NCBI GenBank assembly: GCA_039545355.1
Contig: BCJJ01000069.1
Span: 1-32,841 of the forward strand
Direction of reading: 5' to 3'
Source: Trichosporon coremiiforme
Taxonomy: Eukaryota; Basidiomycota; Tremellomycetes; Trichosporonales; Trichosporonaceae
Length of the DNA stretch: 32,841 bases
Shown piece after piece: positions 1-11,346 of this stretch. How positions within the stretch are numbered: the stretch's first letter is position 1; every line of letters starts with the position of its first letter. The position numbers were made by a program, and so were the translations under genes. The notes beneath the pieces are model-generated. The model ran no database searches and had not been told where the DNA came from. It worked only from the letters and a program-made list of their open reading frames with translations.

Positions 1-97
1 GATGCTATGGGATGCTATGGGATGCTATGGGATGCTATGGGATGCTATGGGATGCTATGGGATGCTATGGGATGCTATGGGATGCTATGGGATGCGA
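1..97. repeat. 10-bp tandem repeat (GATGCTATGG)n at left edge
   Basis: Nine perfect head-to-tail copies of GATGCTATGG fill 1-90, followed by decayed copies to about 115. The array starts at base 1, so its true length is unknown. It is read-through in one frame as a Met/Trp/Gly/Cys repeat, but nothing supports a protein. It is not a TTAGGG-type telomere repeat. The array lies about 130 bp past the stop codon of the minus-strand monooxygenase gene. Confidence 0.95.
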
Positions 98-229
98 TGC
101 TTATGCTATGCGAATGGTTATGAAGTGGATGCTTAAGTCACCGGGAGCCCTGAGATGGTTATGTTCCGTTACAGCGGAGCTTTTGGTGTGGGCTAGTGGC
201 TGTGGCGTCGGAAGTTTCGAAGTGAATGT

Positions 230-1177
230 TTACTGGGCAGCCTCGGTGACGTTGGTGACCGGGATGAACTCGGTGGCATCGATGTCCTCCTCGAAGTCGC
301 GGCGGCCCTGGGGAGGGATGGCGCGGCGGCGTCCGGGCTTGCGGACGACGGCATCCTGCTGAGCGCCGTCGACCTTGAAACCCCAGCGGTAGTTGTAGGT
401 CGGGTTCTCCTCGCTGCGGGAGGGCTTGGCAGTGTTGCCACCAGACTTGACGAAGAGGTACATAGGCTGCTTGGGACCAGTGACGCACTTGCGGTCGTCA
501 CCATAGCAATAGGCGGGAACGCGGCCCTTGGGGACCATGTTGTTGTCGTCGGTTTGGCCAGTGACGTCGCAGCGGTAGAGCTCGTTGTACATCTCATCGC
601 CGTAGCCCTCGCCGTGGTTCTTGGTGTGAATCCAGCCCCAAGAGCAGAGGCAGCCACCGGGAGGGCACTTTGGCATGCCCCTGGGGAAGTAGTAGCGAGC
701 CTCGCGCTTCCAGGGAGAGTTCCAGTTGACCGAGATGATGGTCATGTCCTCAGGCTTCAGGGCGTGGATATCGTTGGTGTACGAGATGGCGATGTAGGTC
801 CCACCGAAGAGGTCGCGGTTCGGGGTCTTGCCATACTGGTTGGCGGTGTGGAGAGCACCAGCATTGTTGCAGGCGTAAACCTCGGGGTTAGGGTTGAAGT
901 GGTTTTTGCGCTGGGTGGTGAATCCGCGCTGGCAAGAGAGCTCGAAGACCGAATTGCCACCGGAGACGATGGGGAGGAACTGGCCAGGGGCGGGCTCATC
1001 ATTCTCGTACCCCTTCTTGAACCATTGCTCGACACCCCAGTTGTCCATCTCACGGATGGGGACAGCGTGCTTAGGGGTGCCGTCCTCGCGGTCGTAGCCG
1101 AACATGGAGGGGTGCCACATGCCAACGTGCGCTGTGACGAGAGGAGCGAGGAGAAGGAGGAGCTGAAGGCTGAGCAT
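230..1177 (-). CDS. AA14-like secreted copper monooxygenase (LPMO), intronless paralogue
   Basis: A single-exon gene of 315 aa. A 16-residue hydrophobic signal peptide ends in VTA, so cleavage would expose His17 in the sequence HVGMWHPSMFG. An N-terminal histidine is the hallmark of the copper histidine brace of lytic polysaccharide monooxygenases. A second conserved histidine, His110 in ALHTAN, fits the other brace ligand. A Cys-rich KCPPGGCLCSWGWIH block resembles that of AA14 enzymes, which attack xylan-coated cellulose. The tail is Arg-rich and then acidic, with no carbohydrate-binding module or GPI signal visible. The reading frame stays open upstream to 1360, but that extension runs across the TATA box, so the ATG at 1177 is the likely start. 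The protein is clearly homologous to the product of 5998-7224, which has two introns. Family placement is by motif recall; AA14 versus a related uncharacterised copper-protein group is not settled. Confidence 0.83.
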   Translation of the reverse strand: MLSLQLLLLLAPLVTAHVGMWHPSMFGYDREDGTPKHAVPIREMDNWGVEQWFKKGYENDEPAPGQFLPIVSGGNSVFELSCQRGFTTQRKNHFNPNPEVYACNNAGALHTANQYGKTPNRDLFGGTYIAISYTNDIHALKPEDMTIISVNWNSPWKREARYYFPRGMPKCPPGGCLCSWGWIHTKNHGEGYGDEMYNELYRCDVTGQTDDNNMVPKGRVPAYCYGDDRKCVTGPKQPMYLFVKSGGNTAKPSRSEENPTYNYRWGFKVDGAQQDAVVRKPGRRRAIPPQGRRDFEEDIDATEFIPVTNVTEAAQ

Positions 1178-1317
1178 TTTCGGTAGAGATTGAGCGAGTG
1201 CTATGGGTAGCAAGTGTATAGGGGAGGGAAACAAGTCTCTGAAGCTCGGGAGAGTAGAGAGGGAGGAGGAGAGGAAGCTGTGGTTGCTGATGGAGTACAA
1301 ACGTCGAGAGCTCGACT

Positions 1318-1330
1318 GTTTATATATCTT
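1318..1330 (-). promoter_or_regulatory. TATA element of the intronless LPMO gene
   Basis: Read on the minus strand, this is AAGATATATAAAC. The final C lies 141 bp before the ATG at 1177. The identical 13 bases occur 146 bp before the ATG of the paralogue at 5998. A shared TATA element at nearly the same distance suggests a conserved core promoter with a leader of roughly 100 nt. Confidence 0.7.
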
Positions 1331-4300
1331 CTCGAAGACCCTTCGTTCGAAAATCTCCAACTCGCAAAGACCCTCTACATCATTACCAAGACCATTGTCA
1401 AACAGTAGCGATGTTCTCGTTGTCCGGTCCGCGGCGATAACATCCTACCTTGGGCCATAGCAGGACAAGCCCTGCTCCCACGCTCTGCGATCGCTACTGC
1501 CGGGCCCGTCTGCCGAGCCGAAGCAGTGGGTCTGATCCTGTTCGTTTGGCAGCTAACGAACTCTGAGCTTCTCCTGAATGCTAGGCCGGCTCGGCTGCAC
1601 CGAGAGCCCGTCGGGGTGAGCGGGGGAACGAGATCCAAACGCGAATAAAGTGGCTTGCGCCGACCCCCTTCGAACTCTGTTTCAACTCTGGGTCAGGTGG
1701 ATCGCATAGCAAATCGATATCGCGTCGACGAAGCACCTCCGTCTGAGGTGGGCAGAATATTTGGGCTCTCAGGAAGGGCATCCATGAACTCGAGATAGAG
1801 TTTCCGGCGCACTGTCTTATGGCGGTCACAGAGCCGGGCGCCGTTAGTGGAATAGCGTGCCCTGCGCATCTCGGTCGAAAACGACCAATTAGGAGATAAT
1901 GTAGTGGTAGTGTGAATTGCTAAGCTCATGGCGAGGCATTGAAGCCACTCCTCGCTCCGAGGGACTGCCAGGATCCAGCTAATGCAGCCACTTCGATATT
2001 GCGTATTCACTGCCACTTAGGCTCCATCGGATGATCTCTGGTGGAGTCGTACTCGCCAGAGATCTCCTACCCCAGCGCAGTCTGCGCAGAACGGAGAAAC
2101 GAGATTCCTGTTATCTTTGGACTGATGTAATTGGCCGATGGCGCTGATAGGAGGGTCTAAGGGTAGCGCGGCGGGCAAGTAAGACCTCAGCACGACGCAC
2201 AATTGTGTGGTATGAAGAGTCCATTATAGGGAGGCCAGTCCACCCTGATATGCCTGTAGGACCTCAAGTTACCTGACGTGTCCGCCAGTGGAACTTCACT
2301 AACCACAGCCCAGCTGCATTCAGCTCCACAATTTGCTGTACCAATTGCCTCGACCGTCCGCGGCCTGCGGTGACCACCTTGAATGCCCGGAGAATGCACA
2401 TGCACCGCCAGTGACGTGGCGTGCGGCGCGTGCGGCATGGCGTTGAAGGGCTTCGCTAGTCGTACGTTGAGACGCGTCGAGAGCGTATGTAGCGGCATGC
2501 GCCTACCCACAGGGGAACCCCCCAGCCTATCAGCTCGAGGGCTATCGAGGTCACCATTTCCATAGTCCCCTGAGCTGCCCATCTACTGGCTGACATGAGA
2601 TTCCCAGTTCATTTACGTCCTGAAAGCCAGTCGGAGAACGGCGCTAGTGTAGCCCTCGAATCTTGTTGTGCCTCAGTGGAGGCATGCGGACTTGAGATCA
2701 TGCGGATCCCATAGTCTGCGGATATCCGAGCAGATGGACATCCCAGCTGCAATGACATCGGTGCACCTGGCATGCCTCGCGGTGGGGTTTGAAGTGGTGA
2801 TCGCTACAGCGAGCGGTGTTTGTGGGGGGCAGCATCGCTTCCAGCAAAGCGAATGCATGGCAGTTGTGGGTGCCCATGGGCGGCCGCAAGGATGCCGGGC
2901 CTTTGGACGGATTCATAGGTCACTCGGCACCCCCGATCAATGTACAGGTTGGCGACGAGGTCATGGAAGGGCCTGCATCTGTGACTATTTCCGGATTGCG
3001 CTGTTGCTGTGGGGTCTGAGGAGCGCCGCTCGATCTCACAGTCCAGACCGCAAGAACAGGGGCGCATGGCTGTTAGCGCCAATAGGTGGGCAAGTACATC
3101 GCCACTGTTGCAAGGCAGTGTTAGTAACGAGGAATGGGGTTGTCGTGATCAGCTCCAAGGCACCTTGGCTCTGGACCAGCCACGGACCGGCGATGAGCAT
3201 TGCGAGCTGTGACGTTCGCATGTGGAGTCGTCCTTGGGGCCATGATACGAGTGCGGAAGATCATGACCACATCGGTGACCATTGGAGGTTGAGCTCTCAG
3301 TGACGCACGTCGTATGCACATCACGCGTTCAAGGAGGAACGGTGTGCGGAAGGCATCAGAGGTACAGTTTCGGATGCCCTCACCCAGAGTTACTCCATGG
3401 CATTGCCTCACCAGAGTGAAAAGCTTGTGAGCGGGTGTGGACGGACGATTACGACTACCTCCAGGCGGTGGTCGGCTGGAGGGAAAGACAGCGTTCAAGG
3501 TGCAGGAAGGTTTCCGAGAAAAACAAACATGAGCAGGAGGTGCGTACTCCCCGGCCGACCCACTCCGTTGTTGCGTCTTTGAAAGCGGAAGACCCACGGC
3601 TAGCATTCCGGTGGCGCCATCAGCGCCATGGACAGTTCCACTCTCATCTCTGATCGAAAGAGGCGTCCAACGAGCGGGCGAGAAGTGGGAGCAGAAGATT
3701 ACAAGGTTGCGCATGGAACAGCTGACTGTTTAAAGTTACGGCCGCAAGCCGGTGGCCGCTCACCAGTCACGCTCGTCCACAGCCTTAGAGAGTGAAGGTC
3801 CTCAGAAATTCGAAATTTTGGTCGCTTCTTACCATCTGGCGAGATATCTACGCGAGCAGGATGCCTAATCTTAGACACGCTCCACGAGCTCACCAGTCGG
3901 CAAGTTAGAACCGAAGTTCTCGTCTGAGACCTTAAGCGCTCAACACAGGGCGCTGATGCCCGAAGAATTTTGTCAGATTTATCAAAGCAGATGTCATCTC
4001 CGCAATTATGAGGACAACTCCACCGACCTTGCTACGCCTTACGTGATTTCCAACAGGACTGGTATTCCAGCTGCATGCATCCTATGAGGGGTCACCCAGG
4101 AGCGAAATAAGCAAATCATGCCTAAGGGGAATTGGCTGCAGCAGCTGTACGTAAATGCGGGTGTGTTACGAGAGGTCATTCTGGGTGCCGGCACTTTTTG
4201 ATTCCAGTGACTGCAGCACAAGCTGCCTGAACGCTTTAGCTCTCGACGCGTTCGTTGGAGTCGGACTGACGCACGTCCCTCCGTGCCCAGCGTGACGTGA

Positions 4301-5839
4301 ATGCAGACCCAAGGTCCAAGATCAGGGCGGCAAAATTTCGTAGCTTTCGGCATTGAACAAGCCAGAGCAAGTCCGGTCAAGCAAACGGGCCCAAGAGGAC
4401 AGTGAAGCAGACCCATGAGGTCATCGCTACCCACCACGTGTTAATCTTATTTCGGGGGTGAAGCTCGGCCTTCATCCGACATCGATCCAGATAAACGTCA
4501 AACGTCAGCTGCCCTTAGCGCCGGGCAGGTGTCCATCGATCTCCCGAAGGCATTCCCAGCTATTCCCCTATCTACATGCGGCTCAGTCGCCGGAGATCTC
4601 AATGGAGCGGGGACACCCTCGTTCGCTGTCATCCGCTGATACTGAGCGACTCACGATTAAGTGTGGGGAACTGTATCCTGGTGTCACATCGGACGCGTAT
4701 CGCCCGCAATATCCGGCACACCGGGTTCCGACAGATTGCGGAATCGCCGTTATTGATATCTGGGACCACACTAGTCACGTAGGGCCGGGGAACAAATGAA
4801 TGCATGGCGCGGCGCATGAGCACAAGCCAATAGTCGAAGCTGCTTGGGTGGTGACCATAACGTAAGGCATTTCAGTCCAGTGGGGCTGGAGGCCGCGGAC
4901 AAAATGTGGCCCTCTCGCCCTACAATCCGAGGCGTTGGCACACTCCCAATGTGCTGACTCCCTCGCCTCCAACTAGTATGCCTTGTCGGAGGGTGCACGA
5001 GGTGTCTGATGTCCTAGGCTCCCCATGTCACTCCCAGACGAATTACTGGTGCTGCTCCTGAAAACCTAAAGAGAGTACGCACGCGCGTCCTCCTAGGATG
5101 GATGTATTCCGCACAGGTCTTGCGCAGATTGAGGGACGCAATTGTTGGCGTTAGCGCTGTAACGCCCGAGCCTGTATTCATTTTGGGCCTTGGGACAGAG
5201 GTACGGAGAAATAGTATAATCTTGATATCGACTTCATTTACTCGCTTACGGCATTAGACATTCTAACTCTAAACTCTGCATTACGACAGGCGAAAGCTTC
5301 ACGCAGAAGTTATTTCCTCGCAGGCTTCAACCCGGTTCAAATTTGGAGCTGAAGGCGCGGCCCTGTACGATCCGGTACTGCTGAGTTTACGAGCTGCTTG
5401 TTGGTCGTCACGAGTACCCCTCTAGCCCAGGAAGCGGGCAGCGGCCCAGCGGCCCAGCAATCGGGCGGCCGCCTATGGCCGTGCACTCGCCTCCAGATCC
5501 TGAGTTGCTCATGTCCAACGTGACCGCATCGTAAGGGCCCTGCAACCGAGTATGAATTATGACGGCGCTTTCAATGTGGGGCTTCAGAGCGGCGAGAGCG
5601 GCACCAGCAATCTTGGCCGCTATCAGCTGCTAAGGCTCTTGGACCGTGCTGGGCGCGGTATCACAGTCGGGGAGTCCAGTTATCAGAGCGTCCGCCGGCG
5701 TCTATTGTGGACCGCGAAAAGGGGGCTGCGGGAGACCATGTCCGCGCGCGACACCCGCGGCCTGTCGCCATCGGGGGTCCCTCTCAACAATGGTCGACAA
5801 GTTCAGTGTTGCATGTCACTGTGACACTTTGTCCTCTCA
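1331..5839. other. Gene-free spacer between the divergent LPMO genes
   Basis: About 4.5 kb with no recognisable coding sequence, tRNA or transposon. Open frames here reach about 211 codons (2668-3303 plus, 3121-3714 minus), but they overlap each other on opposite strands, are Cys/Trp/His/Arg-rich, and match no family I know. Composition is closer to even than in the genes, with a more AT-rich patch near 5200-5310. A short direct repeat (AGCGGCCC twice plus AGC) lies at 5440-5458. It may be decayed mobile DNA or simply regulatory spacer; the sequence does not decide. Confidence 0.6.
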
Positions 5840-5852
5840 AAGATATATAAAC
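5840..5852 (+). promoter_or_regulatory. TATA element of the intron-containing LPMO gene
   Basis: AAGATATATAAAC, identical over 13 bases to the element upstream of the minus-strand paralogue. It sits 146 bp before the ATG at 5998. The intervening leader is rich in CT and CA with no ATG, as is common in fungal 5' leaders. Confidence 0.72.
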
Positions 5853-5997
5853 TGGACTCCTGGAGTCGGAAGAGTCTCCATCAACTCAACAACCTCGACA
5901 GCTCTTCACAGCTTCTCCCCCCCTTTCACAATAGATCTCCAGTGAACGCTTCCACAACTCCATCACATCTACACACAGCCACACCCAACTCCACACC

Positions 5998-7224
5998 ATG
6001 CTCGCCGCTCTCCTTGCAGTTCTCCCTATGGCTTCGGCCCACCTTGCCCTGTGGCACCCGTCCATGTTCGGTGCCGCGAAGGGTCACGCCGGCGACGCTG
6101 AGCCTCACAACCCTCTAAAGCAGAAGTGTCTCTTCGACGGCGACTCCTTCTGCGAGATGTCGGGCACCTCGTGGTTCACGCACAACTACAAGAACCTGCC
6201 TCCCGACAATGGCGCCTTCATGCCTATCACCTCGGGCGGTCAGCAGACCTTCGAGATCTCGACGCACCCCGCCTTTACCAAGGCGTTCGGCAAGCACGCG
6301 GAGCAGTACAACGCGCCCTCAAACTGGTGGGCCTCCCCCGGCCCCGCTGAGGGCCCGATGCACACTGCCAACCGCAACGGCAAGCCGATCGACAACTCCA
6401 AATTCGGAGGCACCTACATTGCCATCTCGTACACTTCCGACATCAACGCGCTCCAGCCCGGCGACATGACTGTCATCTCCATCAACTCGACCTCGCCTTG
6501 GCAGCGCGAGACCGTCTACAAGTTCCCGGCCGGCCTTCCCAAGTGCCCCCCGGAGGGATGCCTCTGCACCTGGGGCTGGAACCACCTCCGCAACAACGGC
6601 GAGGGCTACGGCAGCGAGATGGTGAGTACAGACAGCTTCAGGAGAGCAGGTGACCGGTGCCCCGACCCACTCGGAATCTCGTACGGCAATTTTAAGAGAG
6701 GCACACGGGCACCTGTGTTCCGAGGCTGTTCCGCACCAGTGAGCCGATAGCTGACCATGCAGTACAACATCGCCTACCGCTGCAAGGTCGACGGCCAGAC
6801 CAACGACAACAACCAGGTGCCCAAGGGCCAGGTTCCCGTCAAGTGCGAGGGCGACCAGAACAAGTGCGTCAGGGGCCCCAAGCAGCCCATGTACGTCTGG
6901 ATGAAGGAGTGAGTACCCGCAACCCGTCGATCCTGGGCGCAGCACATGGGTTCCGCCGATCGACCGTAATCGGCGACACTTCCGCCCAGCATGCCTCAGG
7001 ATCGACGCAACCTACCACCACGACTTGTGACGCTGACCTGACCCAGCGGCTCCAACATGCCCGAGCCCGGACCCGGAGAGGAGAACCCCTCGTACAACAT
7101 GCGCTACGGCTGGCACGACGGCGCCCAGAACGACGCCATCGTCCCCAAGAACAAGCGCGACTACGTCCCGCCCCAGGGCCGCTCGCGCCGCTCCACCGCC
7201 CGCGCCGCCATGGCTGCCAACTAA
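5998..7224 (+). CDS. AA14-like secreted copper monooxygenase (LPMO), two-intron paralogue
   Basis: Exons 5998-6621, 6763-6908 and 7047-7224 encode 315 aa, exactly the length of the divergent paralogue. The signal peptide is 14 residues, ending ASA before His15 (HLALWHPSMFG), so the mature protein would start with the copper-binding histidine. His122 in PMHTAN is the candidate second brace ligand, and KCPPEGCLCTWGW is shared with the paralogue. Relative to the paralogue, the stretch after the first motif has two extra cysteines and a WFTHNY segment, suggesting a different surface loop. Intron 1 follows GEGYGSEM (phase 0) and intron 2 follows the residues MYVWMK (phase 2). The intronless copy reads straight through both sites. 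The tail is Arg/Ala-rich (RSRRSTARAAMAAN). Role inferred from family: oxidative cleavage of a plant polysaccharide outside the cell. Confidence 0.83.
6622..6762 (+). other. LPMO intron 1 with interleaved inverted repeats
   Basis: A 141-nt intron with a GTGAGT donor and a GCTGAC branch site before CATGCAG. It contains two 7-bp complementary pairs: GGTGCCC at 6656-6662 with GGGCACC at 6707-6713, and CTCGGAA at 6670-6676 with TTCCGAG at 6718-6724. Their order (a, b, a', b') is that of a pseudoknot or of two alternative stems. Most introns in this window are 34-46 nt. Confidence 0.75.
6909..7046 (+). other. LPMO intron 2 with a nested stem-loop
   Basis: A 138-nt intron, GTGAGT donor and a GCTGAC branch region before CTGACCCAG. 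An 11-bp perfect inverted repeat (CGTCGATCCTG at 6925-6935, complement at 6997-7007) encloses a GGCG/CGCC pairing (6936-6939 with 6983-6986) and a 7-bp inner stem (CGCCGAT at 6954-6960 with ATCGGCG at 6969-6975). The pairings are properly nested and span about 83 nt. Confidence 0.8.
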
Positions 7225-7961
7225 GGTCGCTGCGCTTGCCGCAGCTTCGGCATCGTCACTAGCCCTTCCTCCCGAGGACGCCAGCGACGCCACCGACGCA
7301 ACCGACGCAACCTTATCACCCGACCTTCATGCTTTCCACCCGGCACACTCGGCATCGCACACCACACACACCTTCGCACTTTCACAATCAAGCTTCCGAT
7401 CATCAACTCATCCATCATTCCCCCTATCTCTCAGCATAAGCATCCGTCCCACCACCGCCAGCATCACATTTAGAACCCACCACACCAACTCGCATCACGT
7501 TCTTTGCATCCCCTCTTAGAGTACCCTAAGGGTTGGTCTTTGTCCATAAGTCTCTTCATAGTCTGTGCTTCTGCAACGAGCTTTCTTCCTCATTCACTAG
7601 TGGGATCCCTGCATGCAATCATAGATCATGAACCTCCCCTTGTGCGCACTCTGCACTCGGCTCTTCTTCGGATCTGAACAACTCGCCTTTCTAGCAACTT
7701 TGACTCTTCGCTCTCTGCAGCTTACTTCACAACAACCTCCTCATTTCACTTCTGGCAGCCCTTACCGCTTTGCTTCTCCACAGAACTTTGAATATGAAGT
7801 CCTTCAAAGTCCACTGGTGAAGTTGTCAGTTTCATATTGACACGTCCCCGCGTTGAGCAAGCTGCACCAGGCTGTGGTTGCTGCATGTTGGACCATGACA
7901 AGACCTATGAGCTTCTAACTTAACTAGATCGACAACTGCTCGACTCGTCCAAACGTCACAC
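7225..7961. other. Convergent 3' region between LPMO and DPS1
   Basis: A pyrimidine- and CA-rich stretch of 737 bp between two stop codons facing each other. It should hold both 3' untranslated regions. A 70-codon open frame at 7628-7840 has no recognisable features. I see no RNA gene or repeat. Confidence 0.7.
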
Positions 7962-9719
7962 TTAAGGAAGGAGACGCTTGGGGTCACGAGGGAACAGGGA
8001 GGCGCGACGGATGTTTCCGAGGCCGAGGTAGAAGAGCAGGATACGCTCAAGACCGATACCACCACCGGCGTGAGGGGGAGCGGCAAGCTTGAAGGCGTCG
8101 ATGTAGTTCTGCATCGAGGCCGGGTCGGCGCCGGTCGCCTTGATCTTCTCCGTGAGGAAGGCGGGGTCGTGGATACGCTGGGCACCCGAGAGGACCTCCT
8201 CGCCACGGATGAAGAAGTCGTACGAGTTGGTGACCTCGGGGTCGGCGGGGTCGGGCATCGTGTAGAAGGGACGGGCAGTGGCGTAGAACTTGTCGACAAT
8301 GTAGTAGTCGGTGCCGTACTTCTCCTTGACAATCTTGCCGAGGAGCTTCTCCTGCTCGGTGCTCATGTCGTCGATCTCGCCGATGGGGTTGCCCTCGGCA
8401 TCGGTGGCTCCGCCCTCCTTGAGCATCTTGGCAGCCTCCTTGAAGGTGAAGACGGGGGTCTTCTCGAGGTACTTGAATTCGGAGGGGAACTGCTTGCGGA
8501 TGACCTCAAGCTCCTTGGCGTACTTGGTCTCGATGCCCTTGAAGATCGCCTTGAAGGTCGAGTCAAGGGTCTCCATGCACTCGTGGTAGTGCTCGGTGAT
8601 GGCCATCTCGAGATCGAGACCCATGAACTCGGTCATGTGGCGGTGAGTGTTGGAGTCCTCGGCTCGGAAGACGGGTCCAATCTCGTAGACGCGGTCCATG
8701 TCGGCGGCGATGCACATCTGCTTGGCGAGCTGGGGAGACTGGGCGAGGAATGCCTGGCGGTCGAAGTAAGCGACCTTGAAGACGGAAGCACCGGACTCGG
8801 TGGCAGCACCCTGGAGCTTCGGCGAGTGAATCTCGGTGAAGCCGAGGCCGTTGAGGTGGTCACGGAAGAGCTGGCAGACACCGGACTGCATGCGGAAGAT
8901 GGCCTGGTTGGTAGGGGTACGCAGGTCCATGACACGGTTGTCGAGACGGGTGGGGAGCGAGACACGCGAGTACTGGAGACCCTCAGCCTCTCCCTTCTCG
9001 ATCTCGGCCTCCGAGCGCGAAGCATCCTCGATGGAGAAGGGGAGGGCCTGAGCCTCGACGAGAGTGTAGAGCTTGTGAACGCCGACCTCGAACTTCTGTA
9101 TGGTGCACGACTTGACCTCGGCGGACTTGATGACACCCTCGACAACAACGATAGACTCAGCCTGCCTGTCAGCGGAGTTCATTCGAGCGGACTCACAGGG
9201 ATAGTCTGAGCGTACTTCAGCATCTGCTTGGACACCTGGTGAGGGTCGTCCTCCTTGTTGGTCATGACCAGAACACCCTGGAGGGTCTCGACCTGCTGGC
9301 GGAACTGAAGGAAGACAATCTTGGCACCCTGGGGACGCATGTTGTGCAGACGGGCACGGAAGACGACCTCCTTGCCAACGTCAGCCTCAGAGAGGTTGTC
9401 GAACTTGAGCCACTCGCGGCCTGCAGGGTCAGCTATTGCTAGGGCATAAGAACGCACCAAGACGCTCAGAGGACTGGTGAAGGGGGAGCTTGCCGTAGTT
9501 CTGCGAAGCGTTGTCCTGCGCGGCAGCGGCCTCGCGCTTCTTGCGCTCCTCCTCCTCACGAGCGGCACGCTCAGCGGCCTTCTTGGCCTTCTCAGCGGCC
9601 TTGGCCTGCTTCTTGAGCTCGCTCTTGCTAGGACCGGCCTTAGCACCGTCGGCGGGGGCGGCACCCTCAGCGGCGTGGGGAGCGGCGGCAGCGGGGGCGT
9701 CCTTGGTGGGCTCGGACAT
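7962..9719 (-). CDS. DPS1: Aspartyl-tRNA synthetase, cytosolic
   Basis: Class IIb aminoacyl-tRNA synthetase that charges tRNA-Asp. Minus-strand exons are 9719-9458, 9420-9197 and 9161-7962, giving 561 aa, close to the yeast enzyme (about 557 aa). Residues 1-85 are a Lys/Ala/Glu-rich helical extension, as in eukaryotic cytosolic enzymes, where it binds tRNA. The OB-fold anticodon domain covers roughly 90-200. Class II motif 2 is at about 326-337 (VFRAEDSNTHRH) and motif 3 at 528-536 (GGGIGLERI), followed by the typical NIRRASLFPRDPKR ending. The introns are 37 nt (phase 1) and 35 nt (phase 0). The second acceptor is the CAG after CTGACAGG, because the earlier AG breaks the frame. It is divergent from LYS1 with a 330-bp shared promoter. 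A bacterial or mitochondrial form is excluded by the N-terminal extension and the lack of the bacterial insertion. Confidence 0.96.
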
Positions 9720-10049
9720 TTTGATCTAGTGGTTAAGTGATGTTATTGCAGTGGGCTTTGGAAACCTCGAAGTGGTGATGACCGAGTCATGGCGAGACCT
9801 GGACTGTCGGGATTTCGTGACTCATTAGTCACGTGCCGCTATCAAGGCGGGGGGTGCGGGGCGACACGTGGCACGTATCTCGCCCGTTCGGCTTCCTGGG
9901 TGTATTTACCCTTTCCGAGAGGATCGAGTCAAGGTCCGGATTGACTTTGCGTCCGCTGATCTCCGATTGAGTCGGGCTCAATACAAGCCACTTTTGCTGA
10001 CGACCACGACTTTCTCTACATCTCATCACACACATAGAAAATAATCAAA
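9720..10049. promoter_or_regulatory. DPS1/LYS1 divergent promoter with Gcn4-type sites
   Basis: A 330-bp region between two divergent start codons. A perfect Gcn4/Cpc1 site TGACTCA lies at 9818-9824, directly followed by TTAGTCA (9825-9831) and a CACGTG E-box at 9830-9835. Together they form TGACTCATTAGTCACGTG. Further half sites GAGTCA occur at 9784-9789 and 9926-9931, and a second CACGTG at 9865-9870. In ascomycetes TGACTCA is bound by Gcn4/Cpc1 under amino-acid starvation, and CACGTG by Cbf1-type bHLH factors. Use of these sites here is inferred. Confidence 0.7.

Positions 10050-11346
<1,297 letters not shown>

Noticed and set aside
1178..1360. In-frame N-terminal extension of the minus-strand LPMO (61 residues)
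   Set aside because: It would have to be transcribed from upstream of the TATA box, and it would bury the signal peptide that exposes the N-terminal histidine.
2668..3714. Open frames of 211 (plus) and 197 (minus) codons in the LPMO spacer
   Set aside because: They overlap on opposite strands, have Cys/Trp/His/Arg-rich composition, and show no domain or splice extension.
5290..5345. GGTTCAAAT resembling a tRNA B box
   Set aside because: The flanking bases do not form a T stem, and no A box or acceptor pairing lies upstream.
8070..9209. 379-codon open frame antisense to DPS1
   Set aside because: Leu/Val/Gly/Glu-rich translation of the opposite strand of a GC-biased conserved gene; it is a codon-bias shadow that runs through a DPS1 intron.
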